DNA from: Capra hircus
Taxonomy: Eukaryota > Chordata > Mammalia > Artiodactyla > Bovidae
Length of the DNA: 64,000 nt
Direction of reading: 5' to 3'
Assembly: GCF_001704415.2 (NCBI RefSeq)
Contig: NC_030820.1
Location: forward strand, 186,001-250,000
How positions within the stretch are numbered: position 1 is the stretch's first letter; each line of letters starts with the position of its first letter. The notes beneath the pieces were generated by a model. It did no database searches. It saw only the letters and a list, made by a program, of their open reading frames with translations, and was not told the DNA's origin. This document shows, piece by piece, positions 1-10,350 of the stretch. The position numbers and the translations under genes were made by a program.

Positions 1-40
1 TCCTGGATAACGGGGCATGGCGACCCCATGAATCCCAGCA

Positions 41-107
41 CTGCTCCCTAATTTTTTCATACAACATATCAGCATTTCTTCTCTGCTCTTCTTGCTTTAA
101 GCTGAAC
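41..107 (-). pseudogene. ANKRD26: ANKRD26-like exon remnant (FSLKQEEQRRNAD...)
   Basis: Reading the minus strand, a pyrimidine-rich stretch and AG precede the segment. Joined to the AG that ends the next exon upstream (811-985), it gives arginine, then F-S-L-K-Q-E-E-Q-R-R-N-A-D and M-L-Y-E-K-I-R-E-Q. This is the hallmark coiled-coil stretch of the family (F-T-L-N-Q-E-E-E-K-R-R-N-A-D in relatives). Beyond Q (below position 41) the family match stops and positions 14-38 look like the end of a BovB or SINE, so the exon is cut or truncated there, next to the window edge. Confidence 0.75.
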
Positions 108-810
108 CTGCAAAATTTATACAGCTTTTCTTAGAAAATCATGAGATTATTCATTGCTATAATAACTTTCATTCCCTTTACATAATGTTTAAAATAGTAA
201 AATGGGGGAAAATATAATGAAAAACACTTAATAATTCTCACAGTTTTCATACAGAGGGTTAAGAATAAAACTCCATCCGTTATTTTTTTCTGTCATGAGA
301 AAAATGACTACTGTATACATCTGTGCATGGGAATGTAAAGTAATATAAACTTCTTAAAGAATAGTTTAGAAATATAGATCACAGACCTTTTTTAAGTTCT
401 CATACTTTGACCAAATAATACAATATTATTAAAGAAAATGTATTCAAAATAATTAGAAAGGTAGAAATGAATTTATAGAAAAAAACATTTCTTGTAGTAT
501 TAAATATAATACAGAAAGTGAAAAACAACCAAAAGTCAATGTGCTAAATAATTAATAAGGTTTCCATTATGGTGGACTTCTTTATGGTCATGAAAATGAT
601 GATTAGGAAAAATATACATTAAGTTATTAGAAGCATTCACTGTTAAGAACCTGCTATATTTCCAAGAATTTCACACTCCACAATACTAGTACCACTTTCT
701 CCTCTGTAAAATCCTAGAGGATAAGCTAGTCCTTATAACATGTCTACATCTCTGCAGTATTAAAGGAAACAATAGTTCAAATATTTCTTTAAAAGCGAGA
801 TGTACAGTAC
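108..810. other. Intron remnant, AT-rich
   Basis: This is the interval between two ANKRD26-like exons. It is AT-rich and I recognise no gene, RNA or clear repeat in it. Confidence 0.5.
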
Positions 811-985
811 CTCAAGCTGCCGAGCTCTTGTTCCCACTCCACTTTCTGATGTTCTAACTGTGATTTCACTTCTTTGGTTTCTGACAGCTCTTTCTGTAGC
901 CCACAAACCTTACATTCCACTTTTTTAATCTTTCCACTAAGCAGTTCACAGTCGCTCTTTTTTAAGTCCCACTAATCTTTCATAC
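811..985 (-). pseudogene. ANKRD26: ANKRD26-like coiled-coil exon, downstream half
   Basis: The minus strand reads Y-E-R-L-V-G-L-K-K, then S-D-C-E-L-L-S-G-K-I-K-K-V-E, then G-L-Q-K-E-L-S-E-T-K-E-V-K and S-Q-L-E-H-Q-K-V-E-W-E-Q-E-L-G-S-L-R. It ends in AG followed by a GTACTG donor (805-810). This matches the family's central coiled-coil exon. One extra base near 955 (six A, G, A instead of seven A) shifts the frame and brings an immediate stop. The 12 bases at 974-985 are repeated at 3367-3378, where the upstream half of the same exon ends. Confidence 0.8.
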
Positions 986-1338
986 ATGTGCAAAATGAGG
1001 GGTTTTCACTTCGATTTCTGTTAGATGATCTAGAGGATGATCTTCACTGATGTTCTTCCATGTAGGTGACCAGTTTTCCTGTCACTGTTTCTTAAGAAGA
1101 CTGCCATTTCCTCTTCGCTCGCTCCTGGTTTGATTTTCATGAACTGACCACATACATGTGGCTTCATCCCTGGGCTCTATTCTTTACTGGAGTCCATGTG
1201 TCTATGTTCCTGCCAGTTCCTCACTGGGATGGTTACTACAGCTCCTTGATATACTTTGAAGTCGAAGAGGAAGATGCCTCCAGCTGTGTTCATCTTTGTC
1301 AGATTCTTTTTGGCAGTTTAAGGTCCTGTTCAATATTC
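986..1338 (-). repeat. L1 ORF2-derived fragment
   Basis: The minus strand resembles the 3' part of L1 ORF2 (the stretch around 'gacttcaaa...gagctgtag...gaactggcaggaac'). It closely parallels 27415-27770 on the plus strand. It is the left end of the composite inserted in the ANKRD26-like exon, and its homology stops exactly at the target-site duplication. Confidence 0.6.
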
Positions 1339-1850
1339 AGATCAGCTCAGTCTCTCAGTCATGTCTGACTCTGCGATCCCATGAATTTCAGCACGCCAGG
1401 GTTCCCTGTCCATCACAAACTCCGGGAGTTCACTCAGACTCACGTCCATCGAGTCGGTGATGCCATCCAGCCATCTCATCCTCCCTCGTCCCCTTCTCCT
1501 CCTGCCCTCAATCCCTCCCAGCATTAGTCTTTTCCAGTGAGTCAACTCTTCACATGAGGTGGCCAAAGAACTGGAGTTCAGCTTTAGCATCATTCCTTCC
1601 AAAGAACATCCAGATCTGATCTCCTTCAGAATGGACTGGTTGGATCTCGTTCCAGTCCAAGGGACTTTCAAGAGTCTTCTCCAAAACCACAGTTCAAAAG
1701 CATCAATTCTTCGGTGCTCAGCTTTCCTCACAGTCCAACTCTCACATCCATACATGACCACTGGAAAAACCAAAGCCTTGACTAGACAGACCTTTATTGG
1801 CAAAGTAATGTCTCTGCTTTTCAATATGCTATCTAGGTTACTCAAACTAC
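1339..1850 (-). mobile_element. BovB LINE 3' end, 5'-truncated
   Basis: The minus strand translates to the BovB RT C-terminal tail (G-C-E-S-W-T-V-R-K-A-E-H, then L-D-G-I-T-D-S-M-D-V) and ends in the usual gagactgagctg-type terminus near 1339. It abuts a plus-strand BovB at about 1850. Both copies carry the 3' end, so they are two insertions rather than one inverted element. Confidence 0.85.
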
Positions 1851-3366
1851 CGCACAATTGCACTGATTTCACATGCTAGTAAAGTAATACTCAAAATTCT
1901 CCAAGCCAGGCTTCAGCAATACGTGAACCGTGAACTTCCTGATGTTCAAGCTGGTTTTAGAAAAGGCAGAGGAACCAGAGTTCAAATTGCCAACATCCAC
2001 TGGATCATCAAAAAAGCAAGAGAGTTCCAGAAATACATCTATTTCTGCTTTATTGACTATGCCAAAGCTTTTGACTGCGTGGGTCACAATAAACTGTGGA
2101 AGATTCTGAAAGAGATTGGAATACCAGACCACCTTACCTGTCTCTTGAGAAATCTGTATGCAGGTCAGGAAGCAACAGTTAGAACTGGACATGGAATAAC
2201 AGACTGGTTCCAAATAGGAAAAGGAGTACGCCAAGGCTGTATATTGTCACCCTACTTATTTAACTTATATGCAGAGAACATCATGAGAAATGCTGGACTG
2301 GAAGAAACACAAGCTGGAATCAAGATTGCCTGGAGAAATATCAATAAGCTGAGATATGCAGATGACACCACCCTTATGGCAGAAAGTGAAGAGGAACTAA
2401 AAAGCCTCTTGATGAAAGTGAAAGAGGAGAGCGAAAAAGTTGGCTTAAAGCTCAACATTCAAAAAACAAAGATCATGGTATCCAGTCCCATCACTTCATG
2501 GGAAATAGATGGAGAAACAGTGGAAACAGTGTCAGACTTTATTTTGGGGGTCTCCAAAACCACTGCAGATGGTGACTGCAGCCATGAAATTAAAAGACGC
2601 TTACTCCTTGGAAGAAAAGTTATGACCAACCTAGATAGCATATTCAAAAGCAGAGACATTACTTTGCTGACGAAGGTCCATCTAGTCAAGGCTATGGTTT
2701 TTCCAGGACTTCCCTGGTGGCTCAGACGGTAAAGTGTCTGTCTACAATACAGGAGACCCGGGTTCAATCCCTGGGTGGGGAAGATCCGCTAGAGAAGGAA
2801 ATGGCAATCCACTCCAGTACTATTGCCTGGAAAATCCCATGGACAGAGGAGCCTAGTAAGCTACAGTCCATGGGGTTGCAAAGAGTCGGACATGACTGAG
2901 CGACTTCACTTACTTCACTTATGGTTTTTCCAGTAGTCATGTATGGATGTGAGAGTTGGACTGTGAAGAAGGCTGAGCACTGAAGAACTGATGCTTTTAA
3001 ACTGTGGTGTTGGAGAAGACTCTTGAGAGTCCCTCTGACTGCAAGGAGATCCAACCAGTCCATTCTGAAGGAGATCAGCCCTGGGATTTCTTTAGAAGGA
3101 ATGATGCTAAAGCTGAAACTCCAGTACTTTGGCCACCTCATTCAAAGAGTTGACTCTTTGGAAAAGACTTTGATGCTGGGAGGGATTGGGGGCAGGAGGA
3201 GAAGGGGAAGACAGAGGATGAGATGGCTGGATGGCATCACTGACTCAATGAACGTGAATCTGAGTGAACTCCAGGAGTTGGTGATGGACAGGGAGGCCTG
3301 GTGTGCTGCGACTCATGGGGTCGCAAAGAATCGGACACGAGTGAGCGACTGAGCTGAACTGAAGTG
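1851..3366 (+). mobile_element. BovB LINE, RT domain to 3' end
   Basis: The plus strand carries BovB reverse transcriptase from the F-I-D-Y-A-K-A-F-D-C motif through the catalytic L-R-Y-A-D-D-T-T-L motif (about 2359-2385) to the 3' terminus. It lacks the endonuclease half. A Bov-tA SINE interrupts it at 2707-2920. BovB is a horizontally acquired RTE-clade LINE that mobilises Bov SINEs. The 3' end abuts the 12-bp duplication at 3367. Confidence 0.9.
2707..2920 (+). mobile_element. Bov-tA SINE nested in BovB, with TSD
   Basis: This is a tRNA-derived head (cttccctggtggctcag...ggttcaatccctgg) joined to a Bov-A unit ending in 'gcgacttcact' repeats. A 13-bp duplication, atggtttttccag, lies at 2694-2706 and 2921-2933, and removing one copy restores the BovB sequence. 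Confidence 0.92.
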
Positions 3367-3420
3367 AATCTTTCATACTCAAGAATCGTATCCCAGATTT
3401 TCAACAAGCTAACAGAATCT
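3367..3420 (-). pseudogene. ANKRD26: ANKRD26-like coiled-coil exon, upstream half
   Basis: The minus strand, after a CAG acceptor, reads (D)-S-V-S-L-L-K-I-W-D-T-I-L-E-Y-E-R and is then cut by the BovB composite. The sentence resumes at 985. Relatives have D-S-V-S-L-L-K-I-Q-D-A-V-L-S-Y-E-R-L followed directly by the L-K-K-x-x-C-E-L-L stretch seen at 811-985. Confidence 0.85.
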
Positions 3421-3524
3421 GCATGATAAAGAAAAAAAGATAAAAACAAACAAAAAATTATGTGAGTAATTTTTGAGTATAATGGACTGTGCCTTTCACA
3501 TTCACACATCCAGGCATTGAAAAA

Positions 3525-3790
3525 ATATTAAGTGTCTACAATGTGGAAGACATTATTCTAAGCTCGGCAATTAAAACAGACTCCCCTGGCTCTTGTTTAG
3601 CTTGAAGTATAGTAGAACAGAAAGATAAATAAAATAATTATGAACTCAGAGGGTACTCTAAGAAAAGAGAGTTCTATAATCACATAACAGAACTTGACAT
3701 AGATTGGGTGCAGGAAAGATTTCCCTGGGGAAGAGTTGTCACATTGAGAAATGAAGGATGTGCAGGAAATAGTAAGTAGAGTAGGAGGAA
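3525..3790 (+). repeat. L2-like ancient LINE fragment
   Basis: The text resembles L2 ('attctaagctcggcaattaa', a gap, then a 'gattt-ccctgg-gaagag...gaaatgaaggatg' pattern). It is highly diverged, so the assignment is tentative. Confidence 0.4.
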
Positions 3791-3899
3791 CAACCCTGTG
3801 CACAGTCTCCAACTGCCAACTGTTTTTAACCAAGACAGAGTGAATAGCTACTGATTTACCTTCCTGAGTAGGGCAAGCAAAAACGATGCCAAAAAACAC

Positions 3900-4640
3900 A
3901 TTAAACGATGATTTTCATGACAAAGGACTTTAAGGAATGAAAGACAATGATCCTGGAAACACAGGAGGTTAGCCTAAGGAACGCCCCAGCTCACTGCCTG
4001 GACAGAATTTCCAGGCCCCGACACGGAGAGAAGGAATGGAAGCTGAGTCAACCAGACTCCCTGACAGGAGGTGATGAAGCCGACAGTCTGGTGAAACCAA
4101 AGTGGGCAGAGATCACAGATCAGAACCGCAGAGAGGAGAGAGTGGAACAGAGAGGAAAAGGACCCTGGAGATCTGAGGAGGAGCCGCTTGGCATTCAGCA
4201 GAGGAACGAACAGCGCCCATCTGGGAGAAACCACCTGAGACCAGGGAGAAACCACCTGAAAAGACTACAGGAACCTGTGATTGGTGCTCACTCAGTCCCA
4301 GGAATTCTATCTATTGTCATGAGCCAGGCTGGAAAAACTCCTATGTACCAGCAGAATGAACAGGGTGGTCAGCAAGGTCTTGCTTCCAAGGCAGGAAATA
4401 ATCAGCCCTAGCCCCAGGGTCCTTCTGGATGCACCTAACAAATCACAAGAAGCAAGAGCACAGAAGGATCTCTGAAAAACTCTCAATATTTGGAAACTAA
4501 ATCACACAGATCTAAATAACCCTTGGATCAAAGAGGTAATGAAAAGAAGAATTACAAAATATTTTGAACTGAATGAAAATGAAAACACAAGACCAGCAGA
4601 CATTTTAGGAAACTGATATGCTGATGCTAAAATTCATGTG
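3900..4640 (+). repeat. Old L1-like sequence
   Basis: The part from about 4480 matches L1 ORF2 wording ('ttggatcaaagaggtaatga', 'ttttgaactgaatgaaaatg'). The upstream part, 3945-4410, contains a 154-codon plus-strand open frame that I do not recognise; it is rich in R, E and Q. It may be the 5' region of the same old LINE. I see no evidence for a gene. Confidence 0.45.
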
Positions 4641-5116
4641 GAAAGAAGGGTAAAAAATAAAACAAGACGAAGCTAGACAATTGTAACTTTAACCATGAAG
4701 CAAAGAGAAGCAACAGTTGGGCTTTAAGCAAAGGGGTAACATGAAAAGATCTGAACTTTTAAAAATAGATAATAATTGTAGTTGCTGTGTGGACTGAGCT
4801 TCTTGGAGGTAGAATGGCAGGGAAAGAAGTTCTGAGATTATTTCAGTTATTCCAGAAGGAAAGTGATGCTAATCTGACCTTGGGTGAAGGCACAGGAAAG
4901 AAGAGTCAACAGAAGGTACAGTGAGAGAATGATCATAGGCCTGTGGCGCAGAGTATACACTCACGTTCATGTTCTTTTAATACAGAACCTACTTCTGAGA
5001 TGCACAGCACTGTAACATATCCCTGGCTCTAGAGCAGTACTAGACAAGGTGTACATGTATTGCTACTACACCATAGACAAACAGGCATTGTATTTATATT
5101 TACACTGCAGTCCTAC

Positions 5117-5251
5117 CTGTACACCTTGTGTCAAGTTGTTCAATTAGCAACATGGAATTCTCATAGTAAGCAACTCACCATCCTCGGAAGCTGTTTCAGA
5201 TGACTGAGTTAAGTCATTAAGGTCATTCACAGAATTAATTTGTTCTTTCAC
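5117..5251 (-). pseudogene. ANKRD26: ANKRD26-like exon with 7-nt deficit
   Basis: After a TATAG acceptor the minus strand reads V-K-E-Q-I-N-S-V-N-D-L-N-D-L-T-Q-S-S-E-T and A-S-E-D, then G-E-L, and in another frame M-L-L-I-E-Q-L before a possible GTAGGA donor. Relatives read ...S-E-D-C-E-L, eight residues, then M-L-L-I-E-Q-L. Here only 17 nt separate the two blocks instead of 24, so the frame is lost. A GTGAGT at 5173-5178 could act as an early donor, giving a clean 73-bp exon ending in phase 1. Confidence 0.75.
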
Positions 5252-5532
5252 CTATACATAAATAATACTATTTCATAATGTCCTTAAAATACTTATAGAA
5301 CATACTAATTGTACAAAGGTGATAAATATCTCTTCATTAAAGCAAAAACAGACACTTTTTAAAAGGACAGATTTTCTTTATCAAAAGGATAACTTTATCA
5401 ATGTGTTTCTAAATCAAGTTGTCAAAGTATATGTCTCTACAACAAAGCAAGATTTTATATTTTGCTACTATTCTTTTTACGAAGTATTTTTTACTAGGAA
5501 AATATTTTTTATAGTTAACTTTTTCACTATAC

Positions 5533-5566
5533 CTTGTTATTTTCATTAGATTTTATCTTTACAGGC
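5533..5566 (-). pseudogene. ANKRD26: ANKRD26-like 34-bp micro-exon
   Basis: It is bounded by TTTTTTAG on the minus-strand 5' side and GTATAG on the 3' side. It reads (R)-P-V-K-I-K-S-N-E-N-N-K, equivalent to R-P-A-R-K-T-S-N-E-K-N-K in relatives. It starts with one base that completes the AG-ending codon of exon 8016-8183 and ends in phase 0, joining V-K-E-Q-I-N-S of exon 5117-5251. The phase fit on both sides makes chance unlikely. Confidence 0.75.
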
Positions 5567-6720
5567 CTAAAAAAACAAATGATTCTTTTCAAGCTAATAT
5601 TAAATACTTAAAAATACAAATACTTAAACTTTGTTTTTTATATAAAATCTTTGCATTTGTATTGGTAAGTAATATTTTTATAAAAGGATTAAAACAATAA
5701 AGAAGAGTAACATTAAAGGACAAACAAAATACATTTATAATACTAATAAAGCATTTAATTTAGATCAAAGAAAAGGAAAAACATAATATTACTTGCATTA
5801 TGTGAAGGGAACCAGTATACCAGGATTTCTTGCAGTTATTATTTTCAATAAGAACTATGTTTTACAGCAATAAAACCTATCTGGGAAGTATTCCTTAAGT
5901 TCTTATAAGAAAGAAGCCCAGTTTTAATAACCATGATATTAGCCTTCTGAGGACATCCTATGCAACTGCACTTTATATGTCTTAATGGCATTTTAATCCT
6001 CACAAATATTCTGGGAGATAAGTAATACATTAGGTCCTCTACATAGGAAGAAACAGAGCACAGAAAGGCTGAGTAAGTTGCCCAAGCCCACACAGCAGGT
6101 CACCAACAGACCAGAGTTCAAACTCAGGAAATCTGGCTTCAACACTGCAGTTCAAAAATATGCTGAGAAAGTAATATTTAAATAAATCTTCTTAAGTAAT
6201 ATGAGAGCAAACGAGTCTATATTATTATTCCATGTCCAGTTATAACTATAAATAATAATTTCTGAATTTTAACATGTTTCTCAAAAAATAAAAAGACTTT
6301 AGAGGTAGTCAATGCTGGAAATCTACTTTCACTAAACACGTGCTTTTGTAAAGAAATTCATCAGTTGGCATTCATTCAACCATTCTGCTGTTTATTCGTG
6401 AATCTGATATACACTTATTGAGGACACAATACGTTTTGATAATACTCTTATAATGGGAAGCATAGTTTTTCTAATTTAGAACTTTATAAACCAAAATTAA
6501 TTAATTTGTGAAAGATTGTTAGTAGGTTTTTTTTTTCTGCTGAATATAAACAAAAAATTTCCCTTTTCCTTAGAATCTACAAACAACTATGACATTGATA
6601 TGATGTAATGGTTCAGTGTACCTTACAAAATCATAGTTACTCACGATGTTGCTATCAAATAGAATCATCAAGGAATGATCAAATCCTATTCAGTATAGCC
6701 TAAGGGTTTGTAAGTTCATG
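5567..6720. other. AT-rich intron remnant
   Basis: Part of 5960-6120 resembles a MIR on the plus strand ('cctcacaaatattctgggagata', 'agtaagttgcccaag'). The rest is AT-rich and I recognise nothing in it. Confidence 0.4.
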
Positions 6721-6721
6721 A

Positions 6722-7430
6722 TTACATAATTTTTTATTTATTTTTTTTAATTTTTATTTTTACTTTATTTTACTTTACAACACTGTATTGGTTTTGCCAT
6801 ACATTGACATGAATCCACCACGGGTGTACATGTGTTCCCAAACATGAACCCTCCTCCCACCTCCCTCCCTATAACATCTCTCTGGGTCATCCCCATGCAC
6901 CGGCCCCAAGCATCCTGTATCCTGCGTTGGACATAGACTGGTGATTCGTTTCTTACATGATAGTATACATGTTTCAATGCCATTCTCCCAAATCATCCCA
7001 CCCTCTCCCTCTCCTTCAGAGTCCAAAAGTCTGCTCTACACATTGGTGTCTCTTTTGCTGTCTCGCACACAGGGTCATCATTGCCATCTTTCTAAATTCC
7101 ATATATATGTGTTAGTATACTGTATTGGTGTTTTTCTTTCTGGCTTACTTCACTCTGTATAATCGGCTCCAGTTTCATCCATCTCATTAGAACTGATTCA
7201 AATGTATTCTTTTTAATGGCTGAGTAATACTCCATTGTGTATATGTACCACAGCTTTCTTAACCATTCATCTACTGATGGACATCTAGGTTGTTTCCATG
7301 TCCTGGCTATTATAAACAGTGCTGCGATGAACATCGGGGTATATGTGTCTCTTTCAATTCTGGTTTCCTTGGTGTGTATGCCCAGCAGTGGGATTGCTGG
7401 GTCATAAGGCAGTTCTATTTGCAATTAAAA
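6722..7430 (-). mobile_element. L1 3' end (ORF2 C-terminus and 3'UTR)
   Basis: The minus strand encodes the L1 ORF2p C-terminal stretch (Y-D-P-A-I-P-L-L-G-I-H, then W-Y-I-Y-T-M-E-Y-Y-S-A-I-K-K-N) followed by the ruminant L1 3'UTR. The A-rich end lies near 6725-6760. It is 5'-truncated at about 7430, so it is a short dead copy. Confidence 0.9.
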
Positions 7431-7439
7431 TCTATGTAG

Positions 7440-8010
7440 GATAGAATTAGCTGAACTAATCATCCACACATGCAATTACATAGGAATATTACACTTCAGA
7501 ACCAACAAACAAGCCCTTACCATAAAACTATATATAACAGAAGTATTATGTAAATTAGTTTACTGTAATAGTTTAAAGATAATGCCATACAATCAATAAG
7601 CTTTCTAATACTGGAAATGCAAACAAGATTAAACTCAATAAACACATCCTCTGCTGGCTCATTTCTAACAGCATACATACTCTAAAAGCTCCCATCTAAC
7701 ATAAAACAAGAAACTCCTTTGAACTCCACATTTCTCTTCAGTTACCATCTAGTTCTCTATTGCCTGTCCCAGCAAATATTCCCTACAGGGATGTTTACAT
7801 GTATTCAGTACAGTCCAGCTTTCAAGGAGACAATTTACTGAAACGATTTCTGGCTAAAGGCATCAGTCTTCACTTTAATCTTTCAGCAGTGTTTGTCCAC
7901 TATAGTTGAGGAATCTATTGTCTTGGCCTATACACTATATTATGCTGCTCTATTTCCAGAAGAAGTAGTCAGTGCTTATTTCTTCCTCTAGAAATAAAGA
8001 ATTTGTAGAT
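7440..8010. other. Intron remnant, nothing recognised
   Basis: This is AT-rich unique-looking sequence between an L1 and an ANKRD26-like exon. I see no supported feature. Confidence 0.5.
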
Positions 8011-8015
8011 ATTAC

Positions 8016-8183
8016 CTGTCATCATCCTGATCCACTTCACTTAAAATGCTGTCATCTTTAACATGCAGCAGACCACCAGTCAGTGAATCGGTCTTTTCAA
8101 ATATTGGTGCAATCACACTTTCTTCTGGTGTCCATTTGCTATTGTCCTTTTTCTTTACTTCCTTCCTATGCATGCCAGGATCA
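8016..8183 (-). pseudogene. ANKRD26: ANKRD26-like exon, 168 bp, intact
   Basis: A TTTTTTTTAATAG acceptor and a CAG/GTAATA donor bound an open 55-codon stretch: S-D-P-G-M-H-R-K-E-V-K-K, then K-W-T-P-E-E-S-V, then F-E-K-T-D-S-L-T-G-G-L-L-H-V and L-S-E-V-D-Q-D-D-D-R. The F-E-K-x-D-S-L-T-G-G-L-L-H-V block is characteristic of the family. It starts in phase 2 and ends with AG, fitting the 34-bp exon at 5533-5566. Confidence 0.82.
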
Positions 8184-8284
8184 CTATTAAAAAAAATCCA
8201 CAAAAAAGCCAATATTTTCTGATAATTCAACTGATAAAGAATAAAGAAGCAATTCTTGTAAAATTCCTACTCTTACACATCTTA

Positions 8285-8560
8285 AATCATTGATTAATTC
8301 ACAAAATAGTTATTAAGTACCAACCATATGCAAGAAAACACAAATTCTTGCCTCAAAGACAGATAGGCAATTATGATATGATGTGATGTGATATGTAAGA
8401 GTTGATATATGAAAGTGATCAGTGAAATAAGGAAGGCTTTACAGAAGAAGTGAAGAGAGAAGGTTACAAAGAAGAAAAAATGGAGAAAATCATTCTACTT
8501 GGAGATTAGAATACGGAGCACAAAGATCAGGCACGTGGCATCTAGTCTGTTTCCTAGGAA
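8285..8560 (+). repeat. L2-like fragment
   Basis: The plus strand resembles the L2 consensus ('attaagtaccaaccatatgc', then 'gaaggctttacagaagaag'). It is old and diverged. Confidence 0.45.
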
Positions 8561-8754
8561 CCTGGAAGGAAAAGTACGAAACACATGATAGAAAGCAGAG
8601 AGGTGCATCTTTGGAGAGACACTGGGAAGAACCTCAAGGGCTACACTGTACACCTAGAGTTCACTGCCTAACACAACGACTCTTACCCATGGGAGTCATA
8701 ATTAGATTTACACTTTATTTTCTGTTTTGCTTTTAAATACAATAATGCTTAATT

Positions 8755-8995
8755 TAGGGGTTTCCCTGATGGTCCAGTACTTAGGAGTCTGCCTGCCAGT
8801 GAGGGGGCACTGGTTTGATCCCTGGTCCAGGAAGACCCCACACGCCACGGGGCAACTAAACCCATGCTGCACAACTACTGAAGCCAGCACCCTAGAGCCC
8901 ATGCTCAGCATCAAGAGAAGCCACCACACTGAGGAGCCCAAGCACTGCAGCTGCAAAGATCCAGCACAGCCAAAAAGGAAAAAAAAAAAAAAGTA
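8755..8995 (+). mobile_element. CHR-type tRNA-derived SINE
   Basis: It opens with 'ggtttccctgatggtccagt', carries a B-box-like 'ggtttgatccctgg', then the 'caactaaacccatgc...cacagccaaaa' body and an A-rich tail. This is the usual layout of cetartiodactyl CHR SINEs. Confidence 0.85.
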
Positions 8996-8999
8996 ACGC

Positions 9000-9565
9000 T
9001 TAATTTGGGTGACTTTTTAAATGACATGAGGCACATACACCATGAAAGAAAAAATCAAGGAAATATTTGGGGTGGAGGGGCGGCGAGGCAGTTTACTTTT
9101 AAACCACCCACATTATGGGGTGATTTCAGCATTATGGCTGAAAGACCAGTACCTCATCAGTTCCCCCACCATCAACAACAATTTGGCTTCCATCCATGAA
9201 CATACTCAAAGTGATATGAGAAAAAAAACCTGCCAACCAAGAATACTTTATCCAGAAAAGTTATGTTTCAGAAATGAAGGAGAAATAAAAACTTTCCCAG
9301 AAAAATCAGAGGTGAGGGAGTTCCTCACCACTAGACCTGTTTCATAAGAAGTGCTGAAAGAAGTCCTCAAACTGAAATGAAAAGATGTTAAGTAGTGACA
9401 TAAAATATATTTAAATATACCAAACACTGGTAAAGGCAAGTAGGCAGTCAAATTCAGAATACTCTAATACTGTAATATGGTGGTATGTTAAATTAACTTT
9501 AGTAGTATGTCTAAAGGACAAAAAATAAAAATAACTATATCCCTAGCAAAATGTAAAATGTGATC
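9000..9565 (+). repeat. L1-like fragment
   Basis: It contains 'aatactttatccagaaaag', 'gaaggagaaataaaaac' and 'ttcctcaccactagacctg', matching an internal region of older mammalian L1. It is diverged and has no useful open frame. Confidence 0.5.
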
Positions 9566-9577
9566 ATCACAACCATT

Positions 9578-10013
9578 AGCTCAGTTCAGTTCAGTTCAGT
9601 TTAGTCACTCAGTCGTATCTGACTCTTGGCAACCTAATGGACTGCAACACGCCAGACCTCCCTGTCCATCACCAACTGCCGGAGTTTACCCAAACCCACG
9701 TCCATTGAGTCAGTGATGCCATCCAACCATTTTCTCCTCTGTTGTCCTCTTTTCCTCCTGCCCGCAATCTTTTCCAGCATCAGGGTCTTTTCCAATGACT
9801 CAGCTCTTCGCATCAAGTGGCCAAAGTATTGGAGTTTCAGCTTCAACATCAGTCCATCCAATGAACACCCAGGACTGATTTCCTTTAGGATGGACTTGTT
9901 GGATTTCCTTGCAGTCCAAGGGACTCTCAAGAGTCTTCTCCAACACCACAGTTCAAAAGCATCAATTCTTCTGCACTCAGCTTTCTTTATAGTCCAACTC
10001 TCACATCCAAACT
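9578..10013 (-). mobile_element. BovB LINE 3' end
   Basis: The minus strand encodes M-R-V-P-W-T-A-R-K-S-N-K-S-I-L-K-E and the L-D-G-I-T-D-S-M-D-V tail, ending in ctgaactgaactgagc at about 9580. It faces a second BovB 3' end on the plus strand at 10050. Confidence 0.85.
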
Positions 10014-10049
10014 TATTTCACAGAAAAATAACAAATGACCTGCTGTTAT

Positions 10050-10350
10050 TCTGAAGGAGATCAGCCCTGGGATTTCTTTGGAAGGAATGATGCTAAAGCT
10101 GAAACTCTAGTACTTTGGTCACCTCATTCGAAGAGTTGACTCATTGGAAAAGACTCTGATGCTGGGAGGGGTTGGGGGCAGGAGGAGAAGGGGACGACAG
10201 AGGATGAGATGGCTGGATGGCAACACTGACTCGATGGACATGAGTCTGTGTGAAGTCCGGGAGTTGGTGATGGACAGGGAGGCCTGGCGTGCTGCGATTC
10301 ATGGGGTCGCAAAGAGTTGGACACGACTGAGTGACTGAACTGAACTGATC
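10050..10350 (+). mobile_element. BovB LINE 3' end, inserted at an exon edge
   Basis: The plus-strand BovB terminal 300 bp ends in 'gactgaactgaactgat' directly against the 3' edge of the ANKRD26-like exon at 10348-10497. It and 9578-10013 form an inverted pair with about 40 bp between. Confidence 0.85.

Noticed and set aside
1..16. The first 16 bases are the reverse complement of 27936-27951, suggesting an inverted duplication.
   Set aside because: The match does not extend on either side, and a 16-base inverted match is about what chance gives in a 64-kb window.
2708..2780. tRNA-like A and B boxes at the heads of many SINEs.
   Set aside because: They belong to Bov-tA or CHR SINEs with diverged cloverleafs; no functional tRNA gene is supported.
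3947..4411. 154-codon plus-strand frame as a possible gene.
   Set aside because: No domain, no splice or promoter context, and it runs directly into L1 ORF2-like sequence.
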